Assembly (NCBI RefSeq): GCF_014596475.1
Contig: NZ_MECJ01000030.1
Span: 62,001 to 126,000 of the forward strand
Length of the DNA stretch: 64,000 nt
Source of the DNA: Streptomyces sp. CBMA152
GTDB lineage: Bacteria > Actinomycetota > Actinomycetes > Streptomycetales > Streptomycetaceae
Direction: 5' to 3'
The notes below the pieces were generated by a model. The model searched no databases. It was not told the origin of the DNA and saw only the letters and a list, made by a program, of their open reading frames with translations. Below are positions 52,989-62,778 of this stretch, one piece after another (position 1 is the stretch's first letter; each line of letters begins with the position of its first letter). Made by a program: the position numbers and the translations under genes.

Positions 52989-54014
52989 ATGAACGCCACG
53001 CACCCCGCCGTTTCCGTGATCATGCCGGTCCTCAACGAGGAGCGGCACCTGCGCAACTCGGTCCGCCACATCCTGGAGCAGGAGTACGAGGGCGAGCTGG
53101 AGGTGGTGATCGCGCTCGGCCCGTCCACGGACCGCACCGACGAGATCGCCGCCGAGCTGGTACGCGAGACAGCCTCCCACCCCCGGGCCCGCGTCCACAC
53201 CGTCCCCAACCCCACCGGGCGTACGCCTGCGGCCCTGAACGCGGCCATCAAGGCCTCGCGTCACCCGATCGTGGTACGGGTCGACGGGCACGGCATGCTC
53301 TCCCCGAACTACATCGCCACCGCCGTCCGCCTCCTGGGGGAGACCGGCGCGCAGAACGTGGGCGGCATCATGCACGCCGAGGGCGAGAACGCCTGGGAGG
53401 ACGCGGTCGCCGCCGCCATGACGTCGAAGATCGGCGTCGGCAACGCGGCCTTCCACACCGGTGGCTCGGCGGGCCCCGCCGAAACCGTGTATCTGGGTGT
53501 CTTCCGGCGCGAGGCGCTTGAGCAACAGGGCGGCTACAACGAGGAGTTCATCCGCGCCCAGGACTGGGAGCTGAACTTCCGTATCCGCGAGGCCGGCGGT
53601 CTCATCTGGTTCTCGCCCGAGCTGAAGGTCCAGTACCGGCCGCGCCCCAGCGTGCGCGCGCTCGCCAAGCAGTACAAGGACTACGGCCGCTGGCGCCATG
53701 TCGTGGCCCGCTACCACGAGGGCTCCATCAACCTGCGCTACCTCGCCCCGCCGACCGCCGTCTGCGCGATCGCGGCCGGTGTCGTGGTGGGCGCGGTGCT
53801 CACGCCGATCGGCTTCGTGATCCCGGCCGGGTACCTCGCCGCGATCGCGGTCGGCTCGCTCCCGGCGGGCAAGGGGCTGCCGCTCAAGGCCCGCCTGCAG
53901 ATCCCGGTGGCCCTCGCCACCATGCACATGTCCTGGGGCTACGGCTTCCTGACCAGCCCCAAGGCGCTCGCCAAGAAGGTCATCGCGAGCCGCCGCCCGT
54001 CGGTGCGGGTCTGA
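52989..54014 (+). CDS. Family 2 glycosyltransferase with C-terminal membrane segments
   Basis: A 341-residue GT-A enzyme. VSVIMPVLNEERHLRNSV opens the domain, VVRVDGHGML is in the metal-site position, and QDWELNFRIREAG is the acceptor/catalytic block. Two hydrophobic segments near 255-300 probably dock it at the membrane. It is set among LCP genes, so it may help build the glycopolymer they transfer. There is no ribosome binding site; TAACGT (52975-52980) lies eight bases before the ATG. A strong terminator follows. Confidence 0.9.
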   Translation: MNATHPAVSVIMPVLNEERHLRNSVRHILEQEYEGELEVVIALGPSTDRTDEIAAELVRETASHPRARVHTVPNPTGRTPAALNAAIKASRHPIVVRVDGHGMLSPNYIATAVRLLGETGAQNVGGIMHAEGENAWEDAVAAAMTSKIGVGNAAFHTGGSAGPAETVYLGVFRREALEQQGGYNEEFIRAQDWELNFRIREAGGLIWFSPELKVQYRPRPSVRALAKQYKDYGRWRHVVARYHEGSINLRYLAPPTAVCAIAAGVVVGAVLTPIGFVIPAGYLAAIAVGSLPAGKGLPLKARLQIPVALATMHMSWGYGFLTSPKALAKKVIASRRPSVRV

Positions 54015-54035
54015 GACACACGCGTACGACGTAAA

Positions 54036-54075
54036 AGGGGGCGCCCGGTGCTGAGAAGCACCGGGCGCCCCCTTC
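54036..54075. terminator. Bidirectional terminator hairpin
   Basis: A perfect 18-bp stem (54036-54053 with 54058-54075; left arm begins AAGGGGGCGCCCGG) and a GAGA tetraloop. It lies between the convergent glycosyltransferase and LCP 3 genes. Confidence 0.92.
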
Positions 54076-54093
54076 TCGTTCCGTGCGCCGCGC

Positions 54094-55809
54094 CTACCAG
54101 CGGTAGGGCTTGTACACGTCCATGCACTCCTTGTCGTTCGCGCCGTTGACGTTCTCCACGTCCTTCAGCGGATCGGCGTTGTCCTGGGCCTTCTTCGGGT
54201 ACGTGGCGCCGGTGCGCCAGTCCGAACCGACCGTGAGGGTCAGCGTGGAGACGTCGGCGGAGACCTTCACCGCGCTGGACGGCAGTTCCATCGCCTTGGC
54301 CACCGACATCGCGTCCGCCTTGCCCTGCGCGCCCGCGCTCTTCGGGTAGGTGAGCGTGGTCGTCGTCGCCGAGCCACGGGTGTCCGAGGCCTCGGCCTTG
54401 AAGAAGCCCTTGTTCTTCAGGGTGTCCTTGACCGTGGTCGCCCGCTTGGGTGTGGACGCCGAGCCGTCCCCGCTGGTGCCGTTGACGACCGTGACCGCGA
54501 GCGAACCGGCCGGCGTCGCCGCCGGGCCCTTGTCCTCGGTCTTGGCCGGGGCGTCGTCCTTCTTGTCGAGCGGCTTGTCGTCGCGGAGCATCGACCACAG
54601 CGTGTCCGCGGCGCCGGGCTGCGGCAGCACGTGGTCCTTGTCCTTGGGGTCCTCGATGCGCGGCATGGTCAGCATGTTGATCCGCTCCATCGGGATGCCC
54701 TTGAGCTCCATGCTGAGGTCGTACAGCTTCTTGACCGTGCCGATCTCGCGGGACACCTGGAGCGACTTGGTGGCCGTCTCGGCCAGGTGCATGATCCGGC
54801 CGGTGTCGGTGAACGCGTTCTGCTTCTTCAGGTTGCGGATCACCGAGTTGAGGTACATGTGCTGCGCCTTGGAGCGGCCCAGGTCGCTCTCGAAGGCGTG
54901 CCGGGTGCGCAGCCACTGCAGCGCCTGCTCGCCCTTGACGGTGGTGGTGCCCGCCTTCAGCCGCAGATGCGAGCCGCCGGGCACGTTGGGCTTCGGCCCG
55001 TCGTACACGTTCTCCTTGACGCACACCTCCGCGCCGCCGACCGCGTCCGACATCGCCACCACGCCCGCGAAGTCGACCATCATCCAGTGGTCGATGTAGA
55101 CGCCGGTGAGCTTCTCCCAGGTGTCCAGGACACAGCCCGCACCGCCGCTCAGCGACTCGTTGATGAGGGTGTTGGTGGCCGGAATCTTCTTCTTGGTCTT
55201 CTCGTCCGTGCACTCGGGGATGTCCACCCGGGTGTCACGCGGAATGCTGACCACCGAGGCGCTCTTGCGGTCCGCCGAGACGTGCAGGAGCATCTGCACA
55301 TCGGCGAGCGGCTGGGCGCCGACGCTCTCCTTGGATCCGCCCAGCTTCAGGTTCTCCGGCGTGTTACGGCTGTCGGAGCCGATCAGCAGGATGTTGAGCG
55401 GGGTCTCGCCGTCGGCGTTGGCCTCGGTCTTCTTGGCGTTGGAGCCGCCCGCGCTGCGGTCACCCTTGCGGATGTTGGCGTTCAGGTGCTGGTAGTACAG
55501 GTATCCGGCGCCGGCCGTCCCGAGTATGAGCAGCGCGAGCGTCGAGGCGACCCAGCGCAGTATGCGGCGCTTGCCCTTCTTCTTCACGCGCTTGCGCGGT
55601 CTGCCGCGCCGGTGCCCGCCGCCGTCGGGCGACGTCTGCTTCTGCGGCCCCGACTCCTCGGGACCCGACGGGCCGTCCCCGGACGGCTGTTGACCGGACG
55701 ACTTCTCGCCGTCGGCCTCCTCGCCGTACAGCGACTCGTCCCAGCCGAGCTGGCCGGCGTGCTGGACGCGCGGTCGCGTCCCCTCCCCACGCACGCTCTT
55801 CTGCCCCAC
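54094..55809 (-). CDS. LCP family protein 3 with LytR_C domain
   Basis: A 571-residue protein. About 90 polar residues include a strongly basic cluster (GRPRKRVKKKGKRRI) before the transmembrane helix (WVASTLALLILGTAGAGYLY). An LCP domain follows with ILLIGSDSRN, ADVQMLLHVS, SIPRDTRVDIPEC and WLRTRHAFESDLGRSKAQHMYL. A linker and a LytR_C-like domain (AVTVVNGTSGDGSASTPKRA...) complete it. Extra cysteines appear in the LCP domain (PECTD, GAGCVL, EVCVK), as in LCP 4 and 5. The GTG at 55809 is preceded by a G-rich site; no ATG fits better. Confidence 0.88.
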   Translation of the reverse strand: MGQKSVRGEGTRPRVQHAGQLGWDESLYGEEADGEKSSGQQPSGDGPSGPEESGPQKQTSPDGGGHRRGRPRKRVKKKGKRRILRWVASTLALLILGTAGAGYLYYQHLNANIRKGDRSAGGSNAKKTEANADGETPLNILLIGSDSRNTPENLKLGGSKESVGAQPLADVQMLLHVSADRKSASVVSIPRDTRVDIPECTDEKTKKKIPATNTLINESLSGGAGCVLDTWEKLTGVYIDHWMMVDFAGVVAMSDAVGGAEVCVKENVYDGPKPNVPGGSHLRLKAGTTTVKGEQALQWLRTRHAFESDLGRSKAQHMYLNSVIRNLKKQNAFTDTGRIMHLAETATKSLQVSREIGTVKKLYDLSMELKGIPMERINMLTMPRIEDPKDKDHVLPQPGAADTLWSMLRDDKPLDKKDDAPAKTEDKGPAATPAGSLAVTVVNGTSGDGSASTPKRATTVKDTLKNKGFFKAEASDTRGSATTTTLTYPKSAGAQGKADAMSVAKAMELPSSAVKVSADVSTLTLTVGSDWRTGATYPKKAQDNADPLKDVENVNGANDKECMDVYKPYRW

Positions 55810-55865
55810 CCCAATACCCCCTGTCTCAGGGGGTCCCCATGGCCTTGTGGGCCGGGAACCCGTTG

Positions 55866-57569
55866 TCACTTTGCGCAGACCGACTTGTCGGCTTCGACCT
55901 TCTGGATGCCCTCGGGCGCCTTCGACGGCGCGGCGATGGGAACACCGGCGCCCTTGAAGTCCGCGCCGAGGGTGAGCTCCATGGGAGTGCGCCCCACCGC
56001 GTCCTTGTCGGCGGGCTTCAGCGCACTCGCGGGCAGACCCATCAGATCGGCGAGCTCGCGGGCCTGGTCGGCCTGGTTCGGCGCGTACACCAGGGTGGTG
56101 TCGGCCAGTTTGGCGGGAGCGTTCCCGCCGTTGTCGGACTTGAGTACGCCCTTGCTGTTCTGCAGCCAGAGCAGTGTCTTGGAGGCGGAGCCCGGCTGGG
56201 CACCGCCGTTGAGCACCTGCACGCGCACGGCGGACGCCGGGGCGCGGGTGCCCTTGAGGAGTGCCGCCTGGGCGTCCTTGGCCGCGTTCTCCTTCTTCTT
56301 CACCTCGGTGAAGGAGATGTCGGACTTCATCATGCTGAACACCTGCGGCGCCTTGGTCGGGTCGACGACCACGGTCTTGCGCACCTTGCCGTCGGCCGGG
56401 TTGTCGATGACCGGGAGGGTCGCGAAGGTGACGTTCTTCAGATCGACCTTGCTGAGGTCCTGCGCGAGGCTGGTCAGCTTCTTGATCGACCCTATCCCGG
56501 AGTCGACCGTGAGCGCCTTCGTCGCTGCGTTGGCCAGGCTGAACACCTTGGTCGGGCTGCTCAGCGTCGAGTCCGACTTCATCTGCCGCATCATCGAGCC
56601 GAGGAACTGCTGCTGCTGCTTGATCCGGTCGAGGTCGCTCTCGTTGCCGAAGCTGTGCCGCGTCCGTACGAACGCCAGCGCCTGCTCGCCCTCGATCTTG
56701 CTGATGCCGGCCGGGAGCTTCAGATGTGACTTGGGGTCGTTCACCGGCTTGGCCAGGCACACCTTCACGCCGCCGACCGCCGTCGACAGCTCCTTGACCG
56801 CGTTGAAGTCGGCCATCATGAAGTGGTCGACGTCGAGGCCGGTGAGCGCCTTGACCGTACGCATGGTGCAGCCCGGGTCGCGGCCCTCCTGGCCGAGGCT
56901 GGTGTTGAACCGGACGTTCGACTCGCCCGGGACGTTCTTGGTGGAGCCGTCCTTCTGCTTCGTCGGGCACTCGGGGATGTTCGTCACCAGGTCGCGGGGG
57001 ATGGAGAGCGCGGTCGCGTTCGTCCGGTCCTTGGAGACATGGAAGAGGATGTTGGTGTCGGCGTGGCCCTCGCTGCCCTGGTCGCCGTACCCCTCGTTGC
57101 CTTTTCCGGTGCGCTTGTCCGTGCCGATGATCAGGATGTTGACCGGCCCGTCGGACGTGGCGTTCTTGTTGCCCGCGTCACCGACGTCCACCGTGTTCAG
57201 GTTGTTGTTGAAGTGCTGGTAGAGCAGGTACGCGCCAGCCGAGCCCGCGACGAGGACGAACCCCATCACGCCGCCCGTCCACAGCAGCACCTTCTTCTTG
57301 CGTGACGCCTTGGGCTTGCGCTTGCGGCGGCCCGTGCCGTCCTCGGGGTCCTTGGTGCCGCGCCGGTTGTCGCGCTGGCCGGGGACCTCGCGCTTGGCGG
57401 AACCGCTTCTGCCGGGGGTCGAGGATCTACGGGAAGAAGCGCCGGCCGACGGGGACGACTCCGGTCCGGAAGGACTCAGTCGCAATTCGTAATTGCCCGT
57501 CTGCGGGTTGAGTACCCACTGGTCTGCCGGGTCGACTTCATCCGCCCGCCCACGGCTCTGCGCATCCAC
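55866..57569 (-). CDS. LCP family protein 4 with LytR_C domain
   Basis: A 567-residue protein. A cytosolic N-terminus of about 100 residues starts with DPADQWVLNPQTGNYELRL and ends in a basic patch (KRKPKASRKKK). A transmembrane helix follows, then an LCP domain with ILIIGTDKRTG, ADTNILFHVS, SIPRDLVTNIPEC and FVRTRHSFGNESDLDRIKQQ, and a LytR_C domain (VRVQVLNGGAQPGSASKTLLW). It ends SVCAK. The GTG at 57569 has AAGG five bases upstream. It is tandem with LCP 3 with a gap of about 55 bases, so the two may form one transcript. Confidence 0.88.
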   Translation of the reverse strand: MDAQSRGRADEVDPADQWVLNPQTGNYELRLSPSGPESSPSAGASSRRSSTPGRSGSAKREVPGQRDNRRGTKDPEDGTGRRKRKPKASRKKKVLLWTGGVMGFVLVAGSAGAYLLYQHFNNNLNTVDVGDAGNKNATSDGPVNILIIGTDKRTGKGNEGYGDQGSEGHADTNILFHVSKDRTNATALSIPRDLVTNIPECPTKQKDGSTKNVPGESNVRFNTSLGQEGRDPGCTMRTVKALTGLDVDHFMMADFNAVKELSTAVGGVKVCLAKPVNDPKSHLKLPAGISKIEGEQALAFVRTRHSFGNESDLDRIKQQQQFLGSMMRQMKSDSTLSSPTKVFSLANAATKALTVDSGIGSIKKLTSLAQDLSKVDLKNVTFATLPVIDNPADGKVRKTVVVDPTKAPQVFSMMKSDISFTEVKKKENAAKDAQAALLKGTRAPASAVRVQVLNGGAQPGSASKTLLWLQNSKGVLKSDNGGNAPAKLADTTLVYAPNQADQARELADLMGLPASALKPADKDAVGRTPMELTLGADFKGAGVPIAAPSKAPEGIQKVEADKSVCAK

Positions 57570-57789
57570 GGTTGCCTTAGTCCTCCGTCGGTGCCACGCG
57601 AGACACTTCCCCCAAAGCGCTCTGTCGTTCGGTCGTGCAGTGCGCGGCCCCGGGGGCCACAAGCACCGGGTCGCGTCACACTATCTGCCCAGTTGAGCGA
57701 AGAGCGACGGCCGTGACAAATTCCACGCCCCTTACAACCGGGCAATCCGCCCAATCCGCATCCCCGCCCGTTCTCCGTTGGCACACGTT

Positions 57790-59160
57790 TTACCCGCACA
57801 TCCCTACGGCGGCATTCGAACCGGGGTACGTGGGCGCGGGACTCGCGGACGGCGGATCGTCGGGCTTGTCGTCCGTCGAGGAGCCGTCGGCGCCTTCGGA
57901 ACTACGGGCGTTGTGCTCATCGCCGTCCCCCTTGTTCTTCTGCGCGGTCCCCGGCGCCACCTTCAGCGGCCGGTCGTCGCGCAGTTGCTGGAAGAGCACC
58001 CGCGCGTCCGGCTGCACCAGTTCGTCGCGGTTCGAGTCGTACGCGTACGGCTGGCGCGGGACGGTCAGAAACTGCACCTTGTCCGTCGGGATTCCCCGCA
58101 TCCCGCGCACAAGGTCGTACAGATCCCGCAGTGAATTCAGCCCCGGGTCGGTGGTGAGCGACTTCGTCATCGCGTCCAGTACCGGATAGAGCCGGGTCGG
58201 ATTGAGCAGTACGCCATTGCTCTGCACCTTGCGCACCAGCGAGCCGAGGAACTGCTGCTGGCGGTCCATGCGTTCGGTGTCGCTGCCGTCACCGAACGCA
58301 TGCCGGGCGCGCACGAATCCCAGTGCCTGCTCACCGTGGAGCGTCTGTCGGCCCGCGGGCAGTTTCAGATGCGCCAGACGGTCGTCGACGGGCTGCTTCA
58401 GACACACCTCGACCCCGTCGACCGCGTCCACCATGTCCTTGAACCCACTGAAGTCGACGACCATGTGGTGGTCGACCCGGATTCCGGTGAGCTTTTCCAC
58501 CGTACGAATGGTGCAGGCGGCGCCGCCGAACTCGAACGACCAGTTGAACTGGGCGAATTGGGCCTTGGTGCGGGTGCCGTCCTGCTTGAGGCAGTCGGGG
58601 ATGTCGGCCATCAGATCGCGCGGCAGCGACACGGCGGTGGCGGACTTCCGGTCCGCCGCCAGGTGCAGCAGGATCGTGGTGTCCGAACGCTGACTGCCGC
58701 CGTCGTCACGGCCGTACGCGCTGTTGTTGCCCGCGCGCGAGTCCGAGCCGATGAGCAGCAGGTTCTGCGCGTCGCCGTTGCCCGGCGGCGGGCGCTCCTT
58801 CTCGTAGCGCTCCAGCTCGGCGGCGGCCGTGGTGTCGGTGCGGATGTTGTGGTCGAGCTTGTTGTAGAACCACCAGCCGGTACCGGCGGCGGCGAGCACC
58901 AGACAGGAGACGCCCACGGCGGTCCAACGCAGCCAGTGGGAGCGGCGGTTGGGGCCTTCGCCGCTGTCGCCGCCTTCGTCGGCGGGCGTCGGCTCGCTTT
59001 CCGTGTCGGCCGCTTCGGATGCCTGCGCCGGTTCGGATTCCGTGGCGCTCGCTTCCGGCGCGTGTTCGGGCTGTGTCGGCGTGTCCGGTCGCGGCTCGTC
59101 CTCGGCCCGGTGGTCGGGCCCGGGCGGAGTGCCGGCACTGTCGGTCACGTCGGCGTCCAT
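57790..59160 (-). CDS. LCP family protein 5
   Basis: A 456-residue protein. An acidic, Glu/Ser/Thr-rich N-terminus (about 1-70) precedes a transmembrane helix (WTAVGVSCLVLAAAGTGWWF) and an LCP domain with LLLIGSDSRAG, SDTTILLHLA, SLPRDLMADIPDC and FVRARHAFGDGSDTERMDRQQ. There is no LytR_C domain, only a Ser/Pro tail ending GMCG. The start is uncertain: the ATG at 59160 abuts GAAGG, and the GTG at 59148 would leave better spacing. It is the first gene of the LCP 5-4-3 run on this strand. Confidence 0.88.
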   Translation of the reverse strand: MDADVTDSAGTPPGPDHRAEDEPRPDTPTQPEHAPEASATESEPAQASEAADTESEPTPADEGGDSGEGPNRRSHWLRWTAVGVSCLVLAAAGTGWWFYNKLDHNIRTDTTAAAELERYEKERPPPGNGDAQNLLLIGSDSRAGNNSAYGRDDGGSQRSDTTILLHLAADRKSATAVSLPRDLMADIPDCLKQDGTRTKAQFAQFNWSFEFGGAACTIRTVEKLTGIRVDHHMVVDFSGFKDMVDAVDGVEVCLKQPVDDRLAHLKLPAGRQTLHGEQALGFVRARHAFGDGSDTERMDRQQQFLGSLVRKVQSNGVLLNPTRLYPVLDAMTKSLTTDPGLNSLRDLYDLVRGMRGIPTDKVQFLTVPRQPYAYDSNRDELVQPDARVLFQQLRDDRPLKVAPGTAQKNKGDGDEHNARSSEGADGSSTDDKPDDPPSASPAPTYPGSNAAVGMCG

Positions 59161-59450
59161 CCTTCACGGGGTCGGCGGCGGGCGGGATGCCGCCGGGGTA
59201 CCCCGGTAGACGGCCGTCGCCCGCGCTTGGTTGTGTGCTCACCGCCGATCATGTACCGCGGGCCGGGCCCGGGCCCGGGGGACTCGGCTCCCTGTGGGCC
59301 ACAAGGGTGGCGCCGAACTGCTTTTCCCATTGATGCGTCGGCGTGTGCGCGAGCGGGAGGCCCGCCGGACGGTCCGTCAGGTATGCCCGAGCGGACCGCG
59401 CGGATCTGCCCGGTCGGCCCATTAGGTGTGCCTCCGGGCGCTGCCCTGCC

Positions 59451-60203
59451 TCACACGGCCCGGTGGGTGACCCGCTCGCTCTCGATCCGCTTGTCGAGCC
59501 CGCCGTCGGCCAGTTGGTCCAGATTGCGGCAGAGCACCACCGAGCCGCCCGAGGCCAGCGGCGCGTACAGCCCGCGCGCCAGACCCTCCCAGCTGTCGTA
59601 CGGGAGCGCCGAGAGCAGCCGCGAACCGGGTTCGAGGCCGAGCTCGGCCGCGTCGGCGCGGGCGCGCTCGACGAGTTCAGCGGCGGTCAGTTCGACCGGG
59701 CCGACCGCGAGCGCGGGCCCGGCCGGGTCGACGGGGGCGTACGGCGCGAACCGGTCGCCCTGGCCCGGCACCTCGACCGCGTAGTCCTGGAACCCGGCGG
59801 GCACCTGCGGGAAGCGGCCGCCGAGCGGGCGCAGCGCGAGCGCCACCCGTTCGCCGGAGCAGGCGCGGGCCGCCTCCAGCGCGTCCGGCCCGGCCACCAC
59901 GAGGTCCGCGCCCGCCGGATCGCCGCCGATCTCGACACGTACACCCACCGAGTGGGCGGCGAGCAGCCACACCGCGCTCTGCCAGTGCGCGGGCAGCAGC
60001 AGCGCGAGCCGGTCGCCGGGCTCGGCGGCGAGGTCGCCCTGGAGCAGATTGGCGGTCTTGGCCACCCAATTGGCGAAGGTGGCCACCGACAGTTCCACGC
60101 GCTCGCCGGTGGCGTCGTCGTAGAAGGTGACCAGGGGGCGGGCCGGGTCCGCGGCGAGCGCGGATCGCAGCAGGTCGGCGGGGGTGCGGTCGCTGGCGTT
60201 CAC
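59451..60203 (-). CDS. TIGR03089 family protein (AMP-binding-like)
   Basis: A 250-residue protein of the actinobacterial TIGR03089 family, related to the N-terminal part of acyl-CoA synthetases/AMP-binding enzymes (RPLVTFYDDATGERVELSVATFANWVAK resembles their opening). It is much too short to be a complete adenylating enzyme, and no C-terminal AMP-binding domain is present. Function is unknown. The GTG at 60203 lies six bases after TACGCT on the same strand, so it is probably leaderless. Confidence 0.8.
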   Translation of the reverse strand: MNASDRTPADLLRSALAADPARPLVTFYDDATGERVELSVATFANWVAKTANLLQGDLAAEPGDRLALLLPAHWQSAVWLLAAHSVGVRVEIGGDPAGADLVVAGPDALEAARACSGERVALALRPLGGRFPQVPAGFQDYAVEVPGQGDRFAPYAPVDPAGPALAVGPVELTAAELVERARADAAELGLEPGSRLLSALPYDSWEGLARGLYAPLASGGSVVLCRNLDQLADGGLDKRIESERVTHRAV

Positions 60204-60331
60204 GCGGCAAGCGTACGGGTGCGGGCGGGGCCCGCGCCGGGGGGCGCCACCGCCCGCGTACACCGGTTCGGCCGACGGTCCGTCAGTTTTGAGATGGACA
60301 GACTTGTACGCTTATGTCCAGGATCGTCACC

Positions 60332-61576
60332 ATGCGTGCTCTCCTTGCATCCTCGATCGGGGTCGCGTGCGCCACCGCACTCGCCCTGCCGCTCGCCGTG
60401 CCCGCCGACGCCGCCGTCCGGCCCGCGTCCGCCGCGTCCCCGGCCGCCGAACCCCTCGGCTCCACCCAGTCGCTGCCGCTCGCCCCGCTCGGCGCCACCG
60501 ACCGGACCCTGGGCGCCGCTCGCGCCCAGGGTCTGCCGGAGCGGGACACCAAGCCCTTCTCCCTGGTCGGCGTCGTGTGGGACGACGCGAAGACCGAACT
60601 CCACGGCTCGGTCCAGGTCCGCGCCCGCGCCGCCGCCTCGCGTACGTGGTCCGGCTGGCAGGACGTGGACACCCACAACCAGGAGCACGCCCCCGACCCC
60701 GGCAGCCCCGAGGACGACGCCGCCCGCATCCACGGCGCCACCGCCCCGCTGTGGGTCGGCGACTCCGACGGCGTCGAGGTGCGTGTGCGTCCCGAGGCGT
60801 CGGGCGGGCGCGCACCGGAGGGCTCGCTGCCCCGGGGGCTCCACATCGACCTGGTCGACCCGGGCGCGGACCCGGACCTCGGCGACGGCGGGGGCGGCGA
60901 GGACCGCGCGTTGGCGCCCGAGGCCTTCGCCGAAGGCGCTGCCGGGACGCGCGTGGCGGCGCGTCCGTACATCGGCCCGCGCCCGCGCATCATCACGCGC
61001 CGGGGCTGGGGCGCCGACGAGAGCCTGCGCGAGCCGGGTTACGTCTACACCGACCGGGTCAAGGCGGCGTTCGTCCACCACACCGCGTCCGGCAACAACT
61101 ACCGCTGCTCGCAGGCCGCCTCCGTCCTGCGCAGTATCTACCGCTACCACGTCAAGAGCAGCGGCTGGCGGGACATCGGCTACAACTTCGCCATCGACAA
61201 GTGCGGGAACATCTACGAAGGCCGCGCCGGTGGTGTGGCCAAGCCCGTCCTCGGCGCGCACACTCTCGGTTTCAACACCAACTCCATGGGCATCGCGGTC
61301 CTCGGGACGTACACCTCGACGAACCCGTCCTCCGCCGCGCTCGACGCGATCGCCAAGCTCACGGCCTGGAAGCTCGGCATGTACGGGGTGGACCCGACCG
61401 GCACGACCCATCTGACCTCGGGCGGCGGCAACCTCTACCGGAAGGGGCGCAGTGTCAGACTCAACGTCATCTCCGGACACCGCGACGGCTTCGCCACCGA
61501 ATGCCCCGGCACCCGCCTCTACAAGAAGCTCGGCAAGGCCCGCTCGTCCTCGGCCCGCCTCCAGGGCCGCCACTGA
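60332..61576 (+). CDS. PGRP-type N-acetylmuramoyl-L-alanine amidase, secreted
   Basis: About 414 residues. A signal peptide (MRALLASSIGVACATALALP, cleaved near ADAAV) and a middle domain of about 190 residues are followed by a peptidoglycan-recognition/amidase_2 domain (about 215-400). Zinc-site motifs are AFVHHTASGN, VISGHRDG and TECPGTRLY; NFAIDKCGNIYEGRAGG is the PGRP core. It should cleave the stem peptide from muramic acid in the wall. The ATG at 60332 has AGGA eight bases upstream and makes a standard signal peptide; the ATG at 60314 is also in frame. Confidence 0.88.
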   Translation: MRALLASSIGVACATALALPLAVPADAAVRPASAASPAAEPLGSTQSLPLAPLGATDRTLGAARAQGLPERDTKPFSLVGVVWDDAKTELHGSVQVRARAAASRTWSGWQDVDTHNQEHAPDPGSPEDDAARIHGATAPLWVGDSDGVEVRVRPEASGGRAPEGSLPRGLHIDLVDPGADPDLGDGGGGEDRALAPEAFAEGAAGTRVAARPYIGPRPRIITRRGWGADESLREPGYVYTDRVKAAFVHHTASGNNYRCSQAASVLRSIYRYHVKSSGWRDIGYNFAIDKCGNIYEGRAGGVAKPVLGAHTLGFNTNSMGIAVLGTYTSTNPSSAALDAIAKLTAWKLGMYGVDPTGTTHLTSGGGNLYRKGRSVRLNVISGHRDGFATECPGTRLYKKLGKARSSSARLQGRH

Positions 61577-61695
61577 GGGGGCCGGCGCGGCCGGCGCCGC
61601 CCGGGGCAGGAGCCCGGCGAACCGTCTGCATAAACTGGCCGGCCGTAGTTGAACGAACGATTCCGCCCGGCCCCAGCAGGAAGCAGAGACGACAG

Positions 61696-62778
61696 GTGAC
61701 TGAAGCGATCCTCCTGGTCGGCGGCAAGGGAACGAGGCTGCGCCCGCTCACGGTGAACACGCCGAAGCCGATGATCCCGGCGGCGGGCGTCCCGTTCCTC
61801 ACCCACCAGCTGGCCCGCGCGCGGGCGGCGGGCGTGGAGCACATCGTCCTGGCGACGTCGTACCTGGCGGAGGTCTTCGAGCCGTACTTCGGCGACGGCT
61901 CGGCGCTCGGGCTGCACCTGGAGTACGTGACGGAGGTCGAGCCGCTGGGCACCGGCGGCGCGATCCGCAACGTGGCCTCGCGGCTGCGCTCGGGCCCCGA
62001 CGACCCGGTGCTGATCTTCAACGGCGACATCCTGACGGGCCTGGACATCGGGGCCCTGGTCGACACGCACTCCTCGTCCGGGGCGGACGTCTCCCTCCAC
62101 CTGACGCGGGTGGCGGACCCTCGGGCGTTCGGCCTGGTCCCGACGGACGCGGACGGCCGAGTCCAGGCGTTCCTGGAGAAGCCCCAGACTCCGGAGGAGA
62201 TCGTCACCGACCAGATCAACGCGGGGGCGTACGTGTTCCGCCGCTCGGTGATCGACTCGATCCCGGCGGGGCGGGCGGTGTCGGTGGAGCGGGAGACGTT
62301 CCCGGGCCTGCTGGCGGCGGGCGCGCACCTCCAGGGCATGGTGGATTCGACGTACTGGCTGGACCTGGGCACCCCCCAGGCCTTCGTACGCGGCTCGGCC
62401 GACCTGGTCCTGGGCCGCGCCCCGTCCCCGGCGGTCCCCGGCCGCTGTGGCGACCGCCTGGTGCTGCCGGGCGCGGTGGTGGCGCAGGACGCGAAGCTGA
62501 CGGGCGGGACGGTGGTGGGCTCAGGGGCTCGCATCGGCGAGGGCGCGCGTGTCAGTGGCAGCACGGTGCTCGCGGACGCGGTGATCGAGCCGGGCGCGGT
62601 GATCACGGACTCGCTGATCGGGGCGGGGGCCGTGGTGGGGGCGCGGTGCGTGCTGTCGGGCGCGGTGGTCGGTGACGGCGCGGTGATCGGCCCGGACAAC
62701 GAGCTCCGGGACGGGGTCCGCGTGTGGTGCGACGCGGTGCTCCCGCCGGGAGCGATCCGCTTCTCCTCGGACGAGTAG
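61696..62778 (+). CDS. manC: GDP-mannose pyrophosphorylase (mannose-1-phosphate guanylyltransferase)
   Basis: A 360-residue nucleotidyltransferase supplying GDP-mannose for mannosylated lipids, proteins and glycans. The nucleotide-binding signature is LLVGGKGTRLRPLTVNTPKPM, with IFNGDIL and GAYVFRRSV in the catalytic domain. A left-handed beta-helix with hexapeptide repeats (VVGSGARIGEGARVSGSTVLADAVI...) forms residues about 255-350. It matches the short, two-domain GMPP type. The GTG start has only a weak upstream site. From memory the S. coelicolor orthologue in this position is manC; other NDP-sugar substrates are not excluded. Confidence 0.88.
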   Translation: MTEAILLVGGKGTRLRPLTVNTPKPMIPAAGVPFLTHQLARARAAGVEHIVLATSYLAEVFEPYFGDGSALGLHLEYVTEVEPLGTGGAIRNVASRLRSGPDDPVLIFNGDILTGLDIGALVDTHSSSGADVSLHLTRVADPRAFGLVPTDADGRVQAFLEKPQTPEEIVTDQINAGAYVFRRSVIDSIPAGRAVSVERETFPGLLAAGAHLQGMVDSTYWLDLGTPQAFVRGSADLVLGRAPSPAVPGRCGDRLVLPGAVVAQDAKLTGGTVVGSGARIGEGARVSGSTVLADAVIEPGAVITDSLIGAGAVVGARCVLSGAVVGDGAVIGPDNELRDGVRVWCDAVLPPGAIRFSSDE

